Assembly (NCBI GenBank): GCA_963702935.1
Contig: OY969772.1
Location: 3,472,001 to 3,536,000, forward strand
Source: DAOTWA01 sp963702935
Lineage (GTDB): Bacteria; Chloroflexota; Anaerolineae; Anaerolineales; Anaerolineaceae
Length of the DNA: 64,000 bases
Direction: 5' to 3'
This document shows, piece by piece, positions 33,195 through 41,716 of the stretch. The notes beneath the pieces were generated by a model. The model was not told the DNA's origin and ran no database searches. It saw only the letters and a list, made by a program, of their open reading frames with translations. Made by a program: the position numbers and the translations under genes. Within the stretch, counting starts at the first letter, position 1, and each line of letters starts with the position of its first letter.

Positions 33195-33791
33195 TTACTT
33201 AGCGCCTGTTCCGGTCGTTGTGAGGATCGAACTCCCACCGGTAGCAGGCGTCAACTCTTCCGCGATGCTTTGTACTGCTGACAAATCGGAAACATTCGAA
33301 AGATCATCTACGGCTACGTAGGCCGTGATCGTATGGTATTCTGCGTGAACAGTCGTGCCCACGCATCCGGCATCCTGAAGGGACTGCAATTGGGCCGCAG
33401 AGAGATCAGATAAGCGAATGTTTACCAGTAAACGTCCTTGCGCGTCACGTATCAAGCTGCCTGGCCCTTGCTCCGGAAGGCTGAGCGCGCGGGCCTGCTC
33501 TTCCGGGCTACCGGACAGGAGCGCTGGCGTTTCTACCAGTTTGGCCAGTCTGGCCGAGAGCTTCCCTGTAGCCTTAGGCAGGAAGGATTGTGTGGGTGAA
33601 TTGCCGGTTGGTGTTGGGGGAGGTGCCGAAACCGGGGAGGAAGGGCTATTTTTCGGGATGGGGGGTGTGGCTGTTTCTGCTCCGGAACAACCTGCCAGCA
33701 TGAGCATCATGGCAGTACAAAATAGCAGCACCTTCCGCGGAGAATTGTTTAGTGCGCTTCTATAAATGCGCCGGAATCTATTTAGGCTCAA
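33195..33791 (-). CDS. Lipoprotein resembling only the S8 protease propeptide
   Basis: A 198-residue lipoprotein. The signal ends with MLMLAGCSG, so Cys is lipidated, and a Ser/Pro/Thr-rich tether follows. Residues about 75-180 align with the propeptide of the neighbouring protease: GKLSARLAKL, GSLIRDAQGRLLVNIRLSDL, LQSLQ and AVQSIAEELTP. No catalytic domain follows; the frame ends at 33195 in TGTGAK. TTG at 33791 is the apparent start with a purine-rich SD (AGAGGGGATAGGA). It lies upstream of the protease on the same strand, 160 bases apart. A membrane-held inhibitor or chaperone is the best guess, a duplication remnant the alternative. Confidence 0.78.
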   Translation of the reverse strand: MSLNRFRRIYRSALNNSPRKVLLFCTAMMLMLAGCSGAETATPPIPKNSPSSPVSAPPPTPTGNSPTQSFLPKATGKLSARLAKLVETPALLSGSPEEQARALSLPEQGPGSLIRDAQGRLLVNIRLSDLSAAQLQSLQDAGCVGTTVHAEYHTITAYVAVDDLSNVSDLSAVQSIAEELTPATGGSSILTTTGTGAK

Positions 33792-33917
33792 TCCTATCCC
33801 CTCTCGTGCTCATTCTCTCGATCCGAATGATCGGCAAGTGCGCAGATTATGGCTAGAAATCTATTATAGACCGAGTTTCTTCTTATGGAAATACCTGAAC
33901 CCCGAGGAAAAAATCCT

Positions 33918-36332
33918 TCAAGGCGTGCGATTGTACAGGCGGCTGTAGATGGTGAATATCTCGTAGATGTTCATGATATATTGCTGCGTCTCGGGCAAAC
34001 GGATGATCTCCAGGAGGAGATCGGGGTCATTATTGGACAGATTCTTCCAGGCCATGGCGTTGCCCGGCCCGCCGTTATAGGCTGCCAGAGCGGCGTACCA
34101 GTCCCCGTCGAAGTAATTCTCCTGTTGGGCGAGATACTGCGTACCCAGGCGGACGCTGACCATCGGGCGATAGAGATCCTGGTCGGTAAAATTGGGCGGC
34201 CACCCCAGGTTCTGGGCGATGCTTTCACCCGTGCTGGGGATGATCTGCATCAGCCCGCGCGCGCCCGCCGAAGATTGCACGAAGCCTTCAAACAGGCTTT
34301 CCTGCCTTAGCACGCTGTAGAGGAACAAGGGAGGGATATTTTCTTCCTGGGCGGCGGGCAGCACCAGGTCTTTGTAATAAATCCCAAAGCGGATGTGGTT
34401 GAAGTAAATGGGCGCATTCAAGGAAGCCGCGTCGTCCAGGCCGGCCAGGGTAAGCACCTGCCGGCTGGCGAAAATGGCCGAGCGGTAGATGCCGATTTGC
34501 AGGAAGTAATTCGCCAATTGATAAGTCTTGACCGGGTCGTTTTGCACTTCCTGGCGGATCGCCTCGAATTCCGTGCGGGCATTTTCGTACAGGCCCAGAT
34601 TCCAGAACTCCTGGCCGCGGATGATGCGCGGGTCGCTGGCCATGGCTCCCAGCCCGTTGAGGTCGGTGCCCTCAGGCAGGTTGAAGGTCTTGAGCACCCA
34701 TTGATCGGCTTCGGCGCGCTCGGCGGTCAAATCCACGCCCAGGTCGATGGTGGCGGGGGAGGTGAAGGGAGTGCGGTTCAAGAGCAAGTCGCGCGAGCGC
34801 TCGCTGTAATAGCCGGTCGGGTCGAGATCGGCGGCTTGCTTCCAGGAGGCCTGGGCGGCGCTAGCATCATTTTGCGCTTGTTGGGACTTGCCCACCCATA
34901 ATAAGGCGTGCGCCTGATCTGTGGGGTTGGTGGCGAGCAGCAGGTCGCGCTGGAAGGCGGTCTGGGCGCCGGCAAAATCGCCCAGGCGGTAACGCGCCAC
35001 GCCGGCCTGGATCAATGCCTGAGAAGCCTGGTCGGAGGAGGTGTATTCGTCTGCTACCCGCACCCAGGTTTGGGCGGCTTTGTCCAGCTCGTTGTTGCGC
35101 TCGTAGATCTGGCCGGCTTCGAGCAGATAGGCAGAAGCATTCGGATCGGATGGAACCGTAGCGACGAAGTCGAGCAGAGTTTGCGCGGCGTCGTCGTATT
35201 TATCCAGGTAAGCCCACAAGAGGTAAGCTTTTTCGTCCCAGGCATCCGTCCAGAAACGGTCACCGCGAAAATTCTGGATCAGGTTATCCCATTCGTCGAG
35301 GGACTCTTGATATCTATCGAGGTAGAGCAGGGTCAGGGCTTTGTAATAATGGGGCGTGCCGTCGTTGCTCGTATCAGCATTGATGTAGCGGTTCAACGCA
35401 TCTAAGGCTGCCCCGTATTGCCCGGCGAAATAATCCACCAGTCCCCTGTTCAGATCGTTGACCTCCACGCCGGCATTGACCAACGCCACCAGGGCGGAGT
35501 AGGAATCGTAAGATCGAGGATAATTGTTGACCGCGTCCTGGAAATGGGTGTAGGCGTCGTCGGAATTGCCCAGGGCAAGGTCGGCCTGCCCAATCAGCAG
35601 GTCCATCTCGGCTTTGGTGTAGTCGTCGCTTGTATTGGCGTAGATGTTCGTATATTTTTGGATGGCAGTATCGTACTCCCCGTTGTTCGCGTAAGCCTGC
35701 GCGACCTTGATCAATTGTTCTGTGCCGTCGCCCAGGTGGGGAGCGTCAGCGCTGGCCTGATAAGCGCTGATGGCATCGCCGTAATTTCCGGCGGCCGTCA
35801 GCGCATCCCCGCGCAGCTCCTGGACGTAAGAATCCAGGATGCCCGGCCGGCTGAGCAGGTAATTATTATATTCCCCGGCAGCTTCGTCGTAGCGCTTGAG
35901 CGCGTCGAAGGTTTTCCCCAGGAAGAAGAAAGCCATTGCGCGCTGGCTGTAGTTCGGGTATTGCTCGAGCATGGAGCGCAGGGTGTTCAGGGCGCTGGAA
36001 TAATCCCCGGTGAGGTATTGGACGCGCCCGATGCCGATCATGGCTGCGGCTTTGAGGTCGTCATCCGTGGCCTGACTCAAAGCGGTCTGGTATTCGCTCA
36101 TGGCGCCGTCGTAGTCCCCGTTAGCCAGCGCCTGGTCGCCGGTTTGGACACGGGCTTCTGGCAAGGGGGTTGGCGTGGGCGTGGGAGTGGGGGAAGGGAC
36201 GGGTGTAAGGGTCAGGCTGGCCGTGGGGGAGATAGCGGGGGCCGGCGGTACGGCGGAGGAGAGGGGCAGTGACAAGGTGCAAGCGGCAGTAATCAGGGCG
36301 AGGAAGATGCCGGGGAGCGTTCGTTTAATCAT
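33918..36332 (-). CDS. TPR-containing lytic murein transglycosylase lipoprotein
   Basis: An 804-residue protein. The signal peptide ends in ITAAC, so it is a lipoprotein, and a Thr/Pro spacer follows. Residues about 60-600 are many tetratricopeptide-like helical repeats (for example GDYDGAMSEYQTAL, YDEAAGEYNNYL). The C-terminal SLT domain has LRQESLFEGFVQSSAGARGL with the catalytic Glu near residue 677, and AALAAYNGGPGNA. It cleaves peptidoglycan between MurNAc and GlcNAc, as Slt70 does. ATG lies only about 10 bases after the -10 box, so the mRNA may be leaderless. Confidence 0.9.
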   Translation of the reverse strand: MIKRTLPGIFLALITAACTLSLPLSSAVPPAPAISPTASLTLTPVPSPTPTPTPTPLPEARVQTGDQALANGDYDGAMSEYQTALSQATDDDLKAAAMIGIGRVQYLTGDYSSALNTLRSMLEQYPNYSQRAMAFFFLGKTFDALKRYDEAAGEYNNYLLSRPGILDSYVQELRGDALTAAGNYGDAISAYQASADAPHLGDGTEQLIKVAQAYANNGEYDTAIQKYTNIYANTSDDYTKAEMDLLIGQADLALGNSDDAYTHFQDAVNNYPRSYDSYSALVALVNAGVEVNDLNRGLVDYFAGQYGAALDALNRYINADTSNDGTPHYYKALTLLYLDRYQESLDEWDNLIQNFRGDRFWTDAWDEKAYLLWAYLDKYDDAAQTLLDFVATVPSDPNASAYLLEAGQIYERNNELDKAAQTWVRVADEYTSSDQASQALIQAGVARYRLGDFAGAQTAFQRDLLLATNPTDQAHALLWVGKSQQAQNDASAAQASWKQAADLDPTGYYSERSRDLLLNRTPFTSPATIDLGVDLTAERAEADQWVLKTFNLPEGTDLNGLGAMASDPRIIRGQEFWNLGLYENARTEFEAIRQEVQNDPVKTYQLANYFLQIGIYRSAIFASRQVLTLAGLDDAASLNAPIYFNHIRFGIYYKDLVLPAAQEENIPPLFLYSVLRQESLFEGFVQSSAGARGLMQIIPSTGESIAQNLGWPPNFTDQDLYRPMVSVRLGTQYLAQQENYFDGDWYAALAAYNGGPGNAMAWKNLSNNDPDLLLEIIRLPETQQYIMNIYEIFTIYSRLYNRTP

Positions 36333-36341
36333 GGTAGACGA

Positions 36342-36370
36342 CTTATAATGTATGTTCGGGCGCGTGTCAA
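36342..36370 (-). promoter_or_regulatory. Promoter of the transglycosylase gene
   Basis: On the minus strand: TTGACA (36370-36365), 17 bases, TATAAG (36347-36342). The ATG at 36332 is 10 bases after the -10, so transcription would start near 36335, almost at the start codon. Confidence 0.75.
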
Positions 36371-36374
36371 TACT

Positions 36375-36403
36375 TTGACAAACACGGAAATGCGTGTTAA
36401 ACT
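36375..36403 (+). promoter_or_regulatory. Promoter of the mtnA operon
   Basis: TTGACA (36375-36380), 17 bases, TAAACT (36398-36403). It stands back to back with the minus-strand promoter, with four bases between the two -35 boxes. Confidence 0.65.
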
Positions 36404-36454
36404 TTGACGGCTGAAGGCGGCGCTCTCAGTTGAGGGCGTCTTTTGGTGTAAACG

Positions 36455-37501
36455 ATGAGAACACTCGAATGGGATAGCCAAAACAACCAGCTTCGCATGA
36501 TCGATCAACGCCTGCTCCCCGGGCGCTTCGAGGTGAAGAGCTATCAGGATTACCGGGACGTAGCCGCGGCCATCCGCGATATGGTCGTACGCGGCGCGCC
36601 GGCCATTGGAGCCACGGCCGGCTTTGGCCTGGCTATGGCCGCTCGCCAGTCGCAGGCGGCCAACCGGGAAGAATTCCTGAGTGACCTGAAAGCTTCAGCG
36701 GAAGTGCTGCGCGCCACGCGGCCCACGGCCGTCAACCTGCAATGGGCCCTCGAAAGGATGCTGGCTCTGGCGCAAAAGAGCGAATGCAGCGTGGCAGACC
36801 TGAAAGAGGTGTTGTTAAATGAAGCGCAAAGAATCGCAGACGAAGACGTAGAGATCAATCTGCGCATGGCCCGCCATGGCGCCGGGCTGATCCACGATGG
36901 GGACACCCTCATTCACCATTGCAACACGGGCGCGCTGGCAACCGTGGACTGGGGCACCGCCCTGGGAGCGATCCGCATGGCGCACCAGATGGGCAAGCGC
37001 GTTCACGTCCTGGTGGATGAGACGCGCCCACGCCTGCAAGGCGCCCGCCTGACCGCCTGGGAGCTCGAGCAGTACGGCATTTCCTACGACATCATCAGCG
37101 ACAACGCGGCCGGCTACTTCCTGCACAGCGGGCAGGTGCAGAAGGTCTTCTTTGGGGCGGATCGCGTGGCCGCCAACGGTGACGTGGCCAACAAGATCGG
37201 TTCTTACATGCTGGCTTTGGCGGCGAACGACAACGGCGTGCCGGTATATTCGGTCTTCCCGGCTTCTACGGTGGATTTGTCCCTGCCGCAAGGGGAGGAC
37301 ATCCCTATCGAAGAACGCAGCCAGGACGAGGTTCTAAACCTGCAATTCAACGGCGAGCGCGTTACCCCGCAAGGTGCCAGCGCCCGCAACCCGGCCTTCG
37401 ACGTGACGCCGCACCGCCTGCTGACGGCCGTGGTGACCGAGAAGGGGGTGATCTACCCGCCCTTCGACGTCAACCTGCCGCGCGCCGTGCGTGGAAATTA
37501 A
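36455..37501 (+). CDS. mtnA: S-methyl-5-thioribose-1-phosphate isomerase
   Basis: A 348-residue member of the eIF2B-like isomerase family. It turns 5-methylthioribose-1-phosphate into methylthioribulose-1-phosphate (EC 5.3.1.23) in methionine salvage. Marks are VRGAPAIGATAG, the catalytic Cys in HCNTGALAT (near residue 156) and the Asp in FFGADRVAANGDVANKIG. The gene begins an operon with a PfkB kinase and ahcY, linking MTA and SAH recycling. SD is weak. Ribose-1,5-bisphosphate isomerase is a related family but motifs suit MtnA. Confidence 0.92.
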   Translation: MRTLEWDSQNNQLRMIDQRLLPGRFEVKSYQDYRDVAAAIRDMVVRGAPAIGATAGFGLAMAARQSQAANREEFLSDLKASAEVLRATRPTAVNLQWALERMLALAQKSECSVADLKEVLLNEAQRIADEDVEINLRMARHGAGLIHDGDTLIHHCNTGALATVDWGTALGAIRMAHQMGKRVHVLVDETRPRLQGARLTAWELEQYGISYDIISDNAAGYFLHSGQVQKVFFGADRVAANGDVANKIGSYMLALAANDNGVPVYSVFPASTVDLSLPQGEDIPIEERSQDEVLNLQFNGERVTPQGASARNPAFDVTPHRLLTAVVTEKGVIYPPFDVNLPRAVRGN

Positions 37502-37520
37502 ATTTTGCCAGGAACGCATC

Positions 37521-38480
37521 ATGAGCATTGTGTGTACCGGATCTGTCGCCTACGATTACCTGATGTCCTTTCCGGGTTATTTCAAGGATCATATTCTTCC
37601 CGACCGGCTCGATTCGATCAGCCTCTCCTTCCTCGTGGATAGCATGGTACGCCAGAGGGGCGGCAACGCCGCCAACATCGCCTATACCCTGGCGCTGTTT
37701 GGGGAAAAACCGCTCCTGGTAGCCACCGTCGGCGAAGATTTCGAAGATTACCGCGCCTGGCTGGAGGCCAAGGGCGTGGATACCTCGGGCGCGCTGGTCA
37801 TTCCCGGCGTATACACTGCCTCCTTCTTCGTGAATACCGACCTCGTCAACAACCAGATTGCCAGCTTCTATACCGGCGCTATGAAGTATGCGACCAAGAT
37901 CTCGATGCACGAGCTGAAGGGCGGGCGCCCGGAGCTGGTGGTCATCTCGCCTAACGAGCCGCTGGCGATGGTCAAATACGTTCAGGAATGCCGGGAAATG
38001 GGCGTGCCTTATCTGTACGACCCCAGCCAGCAGATCGTCCGGCTGGACGCCGGCCAATTGTGTGAAGGCGTCGAGGGAGCGGAAGCCCTGTTCGTCAACG
38101 AATACGAATACGAGCTGCTGCAAAAGCACACCGGCTTGACCCCGGCGGATATCTTGAACAAGGTCAAGTACCTGGTGGTGACCTGCGGAGAGCATGGCGC
38201 GGCGATCTATTTGAAAGGCGAAGAATATAAGATCGAGGCCGTGCCCCCGGCCAGCAGCGCAGACCCCACCGGAGTCGGCGACGCCTTCCGAGGCGGTTTC
38301 CTGGTGGGATACCGGCGCGGCTGGGATTGGCAGACCTGCGGGCAGATGGGCGCGTTGGCAGCCACCTACTGCCTGGAGCAGCGCGGTCCCCAGAGCCACA
38401 CGTACACTCCGCGCGAATTCGCGGCCCGTTACCGGCAATCCTTCGACGACCACGGCCGATTAGACGAGCTGATTCACTAA
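37521..38480 (+). CDS. PfkB-family carbohydrate/nucleoside kinase, probably adenosine kinase
   Basis: A 319-residue ribokinase-family kinase. The PfkB signature DPTGVGDAFRGGF holds the catalytic Asp and anion hole; GGNAANIAYTLAL marks the substrate side. ATG at 37521 (MSIVCTGS) is favoured over a GTG at 37491 inside mtnA. Its place between mtnA and ahcY suggests phosphorylation of the adenosine made by SAH hydrolase (EC 2.7.1.20). A sugar kinase is the alternative, as PfkB substrates cannot be read reliably. Confidence 0.82.
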   Translation: MSIVCTGSVAYDYLMSFPGYFKDHILPDRLDSISLSFLVDSMVRQRGGNAANIAYTLALFGEKPLLVATVGEDFEDYRAWLEAKGVDTSGALVIPGVYTASFFVNTDLVNNQIASFYTGAMKYATKISMHELKGGRPELVVISPNEPLAMVKYVQECREMGVPYLYDPSQQIVRLDAGQLCEGVEGAEALFVNEYEYELLQKHTGLTPADILNKVKYLVVTCGEHGAAIYLKGEEYKIEAVPPASSADPTGVGDAFRGGFLVGYRRGWDWQTCGQMGALAATYCLEQRGPQSHTYTPREFAARYRQSFDDHGRLDELIH

Positions 38481-38509
38481 CGATTGAATTAACCTACTGG
38501 AGGGAGCTG

Positions 38510-39769
38510 ATGGAGAATTATCACGTTAAAGATTTGAAACAGGCGGAAGGCGGCCGGCGGCGCATTGAATGGGCCGAGCGCGAGATGCCGGTGCTGCGCC
38601 AGATTCGAGAGCGCTTCGAGAAAGAACGCCCCCTCAAGGGCTTGCGTGTGTCCGCCTGTTTGCACGTTACCACGGAAACGGCCAACCTCATGCGCACTCT
38701 GCAAGCCGGCGGCGCGGACGTCGTCCTGACGGCTTCTAACCCGCTTTCTACCCAGGACGATGTGGCCGCCTCCCTGGTGTCGCACGACGAGATCCCCGTT
38801 TACGCCATCAAGGGTGAGGACAACGTGGTCTACTACCGGCACCTCAACGCTGCCCTGGACCACAAGCCGCAAATGACGATGGACGACGGCGCCGACCTGG
38901 TCAGCACCATCCATAAAGATCGTCGCGAGCTGCTGGGAGAGATGGTCGGCGGCACCGAAGAGACGACTACCGGCGTGATCCGCCTGCGGGCGATGGCTGC
39001 CGATGGGGCTTTGATGTTCCCGGTGATCGCCGTCAACGACGCCATGACCAAGCATTTCTTCGATAACCGCTACGGCACGGGCCAATCGACCATCGATGGA
39101 ATCGTGCGCGCTACGAACATCCTGCTGGCCGGAAAGACCTTCGTGGTAGTCGGCTTTGGCTGGTGCGGGCGCGGCCTGGCCAGCCGGGCGCGAGGCATGG
39201 GCGCGAACGTGGTGGTGACCGAAGTGGACCCCTTGCCGGCGCTGGAAGCGGTGATGGAGGGCTACCGCGTGATGCCAATAGATGAGGCGGCCAAGATCGG
39301 CGATATCTTCGTCACCTTGACCGGAGACATCAACGTGATCGACGAGAAGCACTTCAAGGTGATGAAGGATGGCGCCATCATCGCCAACTCGGGGCATTTC
39401 AACGTCGAGATCAACATCCCGGCCCTGGAGGAGATGAAGGTCGAAAAGCACCTGGTACGCCCCTTCGTGGAGCAGTACGTAATGAAGGACGGGCGGAAAA
39501 TCCATCTGCTTGGCGAAGGCCGCCTGATCAACCTGGCGGCGGCTGAAGGGCATCCGGCCAGCGTGATGGATATGTCCTTTGCCAATCAGGCGCTCAGCGC
39601 GGAGTACATGGTAAAGCACATAGCCGAGCTGCAGAAGAAGGTCTACAGCGTGCCGGAAACGATCGACCGCGAGATCGCCAGGCTCAAGCTGGCGGCCATG
39701 GGAGTTGCGATCGACGACCTCACCCCCGAGCAGGTCAACTATCTGAATTCCTGGCAGGAAGGCACTTAG
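38510..39769 (+). CDS. ahcY: Adenosylhomocysteinase
   Basis: A 419-residue enzyme cleaving S-adenosylhomocysteine into adenosine and homocysteine (EC 3.13.2.1), with NAD as bound cofactor. It starts MENYHVKDLKQAEGG after a perfect SD (GGAGGGAG). The NAD site is VVGFGWCGRGLASRARG, and IANSGHFNVEI is conserved in the family. The C-terminus lacks the KPDHYRY tail, as is usual in the shorter bacterial and archaeal forms. It ends the operon with a strong bidirectional terminator. Confidence 0.93.
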   Translation: MENYHVKDLKQAEGGRRRIEWAEREMPVLRQIRERFEKERPLKGLRVSACLHVTTETANLMRTLQAGGADVVLTASNPLSTQDDVAASLVSHDEIPVYAIKGEDNVVYYRHLNAALDHKPQMTMDDGADLVSTIHKDRRELLGEMVGGTEETTTGVIRLRAMAADGALMFPVIAVNDAMTKHFFDNRYGTGQSTIDGIVRATNILLAGKTFVVVGFGWCGRGLASRARGMGANVVVTEVDPLPALEAVMEGYRVMPIDEAAKIGDIFVTLTGDINVIDEKHFKVMKDGAIIANSGHFNVEINIPALEEMKVEKHLVRPFVEQYVMKDGRKIHLLGEGRLINLAAAEGHPASVMDMSFANQALSAEYMVKHIAELQKKVYSVPETIDREIARLKLAAMGVAIDDLTPEQVNYLNSWQEGT

Positions 39770-39787
39770 GCCCTGCTGAGGAGCGAT

Positions 39788-39827
39788 AAAAAGGCCCTGA
39801 GGGTTTCCAAACCCTCAGGGCCTTTTT
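39788..39827. terminator. Bidirectional intrinsic terminator between convergent genes
   Basis: A 19-bp perfect stem (39788-39806 with 39809-39827) with a GC core and A/T flanks, so a T tract follows on both strands. It serves ahcY on the plus strand and the lipoprotein gene on the minus strand, whose stop codon lies in the stem's edge. Confidence 0.92.
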
Positions 39828-40323
39828 ATGGAGTGGGCGAAGGGGGGGCAACCACCACGTCGATGAAGATCGGGTCGCCGATGGACTGCCCCTGGGCATC
39901 GAAAGCCTGCCACGCGCTGCGATATTCTCCCGGATCTGCGGGCGCCTGGAATAGGATGCGAATCTCGGCTTGAGCGCCGCTGCGCGCGGGATAAAGGGCC
40001 TGCTCCGGCCTGGCGCCTAGATCCGGCCCGGCGATCAGCTTCAGGCGGTAGTTCTCGTTCCAGTTGCAGGTGCCCGCATTGCGGACGCTCCAACGCTTGT
40101 CCAGGGTGGCTCCTGGGGCGACTACGCTGCCATCCGGGATGGTTACGTCTTCCAGGTAGATCAACTGGTCGGTGCACGCCGGCTGGGGAGCCGTTTGGGG
40201 GGCGGTGGGGGTAACCACTGCGGTCGGCGCCAGAGCCGCCGAGAGAGTGGGGGGAAGGTAGGGTCCGTTTTCGGAAGCCGAGGGGGAGCGTCTCCCCTGG
40301 CAACCGGCCAGCAGAGCGACCAC
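39826..40323 (-). CDS. NBR1-type Ig-like domain lipoprotein (start uncertain, upstream nonsense codon)
   Basis: A 165-residue product as open from GTG at 40323. The lipobox is LLAGC, followed by a Pro/Thr linker and one Ig-like domain of the kind named after NBR1 (WSVRNAGTCNW, YRLKLIAG, FQAPADPGEY). The hydrophobic signal core continues upstream in the same frame (ALCGAALVV), and at 40413 an ATG stands behind GGAGGAG in that same frame. A TAA at 40383-40381 (codon 11) separates them. The intact gene was probably 39826-40413. These domains are frequent in Chloroflexota surface proteins, with adhesive or structural roles. Confidence 0.75.
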   Translation of the reverse strand: MVALLAGCQGRRSPSASENGPYLPPTLSAALAPTAVVTPTAPQTAPQPACTDQLIYLEDVTIPDGSVVAPGATLDKRWSVRNAGTCNWNENYRLKLIAGPDLGARPEQALYPARSGAQAEIRILFQAPADPGEYRSAWQAFDAQGQSIGDPIFIDVVVAPPSPTP

Positions 40324-40505
40324 CAGGGCTGCTCCGCAGAGAGCGCGGGCTACGCCCGCGACGCCCGGCCTGCTTATTGGTTAAGTCCGGCTTTTATTTC
40401 CAGAGGGAAGCATCTTCGAGCGCTCCTCCCGCTGAGCTGATTAAGCAGGCAGGTTCTACCGGAGTATTCTTCCGGCAGAGCCTGCCAGGTCAAGCCACTG
40501 AGGGG

Positions 40506-41612
40506 CTACTCTTCCCCCGAAGAGCCGTCCTCATCGGGGGTGGTATCGATGGCCAGGGGGATTTCTCCGCCCAAGGCCCGTTCGCGGATGATGTTCTCGA
40601 TCTCCTGAGAAATGTCCGCGTTCTGGCGCAGGAATTCTTTGGCATTCTCGCGGCCTTGTCCGAGGCGCGTGTCGCCGTAAGAGTAGAAGGCCCCGCGCTT
40701 GCTGATGACCTCCAGGCCGGTGGCCAGGTCCACGATGTCCCCGACCTTGGAGATGCCCTCGTTATACATGATGTCGAATTCTGCCACGCGGAAGGGTGCC
40801 GAGACTTTGTTCTTGACCACGCGCACGCGCACGCGGTTCCCAATGATCTCCGCGCCTACCTTGATGGACTGGATGCGGCGGATGTCCAGGCGGACGGAGG
40901 CGTAGAACTTGAGCGCCATGCCGCCGGTGGTGGTCTCGGGATTGCCGAACATGACGCCGATCTTCTGGCGCAACTGATTGGTGAAAACGACCGAGGTCTT
41001 GGTCTGGTTGATGGCTCCAGAGAGCTTGCGCAACGCCTGGGACATCAGGCGGGCCTGCATGCCCATGGTGGCGTCGCCCATGTCGCCTTCGATCTCCGCG
41101 CGCGGCACCAGGGCGGCCACCGAGTCGACCACCACCACGTCCACCGCGCCTGAGCGCACCAGCGTTTCGGCGATCTCCAGGGCCTGCTCGCCCGTGTCGG
41201 GCTGTGAAATGAGCAGATTATCGATGTTCACGCCGCAGCGGGCGGCGTAGACCGGGTCCAGGGCGTGCTCCATGTCGATGAAGGCGGCCATGCCGCCCAA
41301 CTTCTGGGCTTCGGCCACGATGTGCTGGCAGAGGGTGGTCTTGCCGGAGGATTCCGGGCCATAGATCTCCGTAATTCTCCCACGGGGAATGCCCCCGACG
41401 CCCAGGGCGATATCCAGGGAGAGCGAGCCGGTGGGGATCGAAGCCACGGTCATCTGGTGGGCTTCGCCCAGGCGCATGATGGAGCCTTCTCCGTAGCGCT
41501 TGATGATATCGTTCAAGGCTTTGTCCAATACGGCTCGGCGCGCATCGTCCATATTGGAGGAATCATTCTCAACAGGCAGGGGCGGGGGATTTGAACCGGG
41601 TCTTCGGGCCAT
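40506..41612 (-). CDS. recA: Recombinase RecA
   Basis: A 368-residue RecA, ATP-dependent strand-exchange protein and co-protease of LexA. Walker A is GPESSGKTT, the Glu switch and mixed helix are in FIDMEHALDP, loop 1 and 2 areas show MGLQARLMSQALRKL-like sequence, and FTNQLRQKIGVMFGNPETT is conserved. The N-terminus is extended by about 25 polar residues. SD AAGGAGC precedes ATG at 41612. Promoter and a LexA-like dyad lie upstream, inside the end of the neighbouring gene. Confidence 0.96.
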   Translation of the reverse strand: MARRPGSNPPPLPVENDSSNMDDARRAVLDKALNDIIKRYGEGSIMRLGEAHQMTVASIPTGSLSLDIALGVGGIPRGRITEIYGPESSGKTTLCQHIVAEAQKLGGMAAFIDMEHALDPVYAARCGVNIDNLLISQPDTGEQALEIAETLVRSGAVDVVVVDSVAALVPRAEIEGDMGDATMGMQARLMSQALRKLSGAINQTKTSVVFTNQLRQKIGVMFGNPETTTGGMALKFYASVRLDIRRIQSIKVGAEIIGNRVRVRVVKNKVSAPFRVAEFDIMYNEGISKVGDIVDLATGLEVISKRGAFYSYGDTRLGQGRENAKEFLRQNADISQEIENIIRERALGGEIPLAIDTTPDEDGSSGEE

Positions 41613-41688
41613 ATTAAATGCTCCTTATAAAATCCAAGAGGATAAAATCCATGCGGATCTGATAGGTAGTTTATTCGAATCTTATTCG

Positions 41689-41716
41689 ATTATAGCACAT
41701 GTGTTCGAGGCGTCAA
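41689..41716 (-). promoter_or_regulatory. recA promoter with LexA-like operator
   Basis: Minus strand: TTGACG (41716-41711), 16 bases, extended TGC-TATAAT (41694-41689). Between the boxes lies CGAACACATGTGCT (41707-41694), 8 of 10 matches to the Gram-positive LexA box CGAAC-N4-GTTCG. Downstream, TTATTCGA occurs twice, 11 bases apart (plus strand 41671-41689). Confidence 0.6.
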
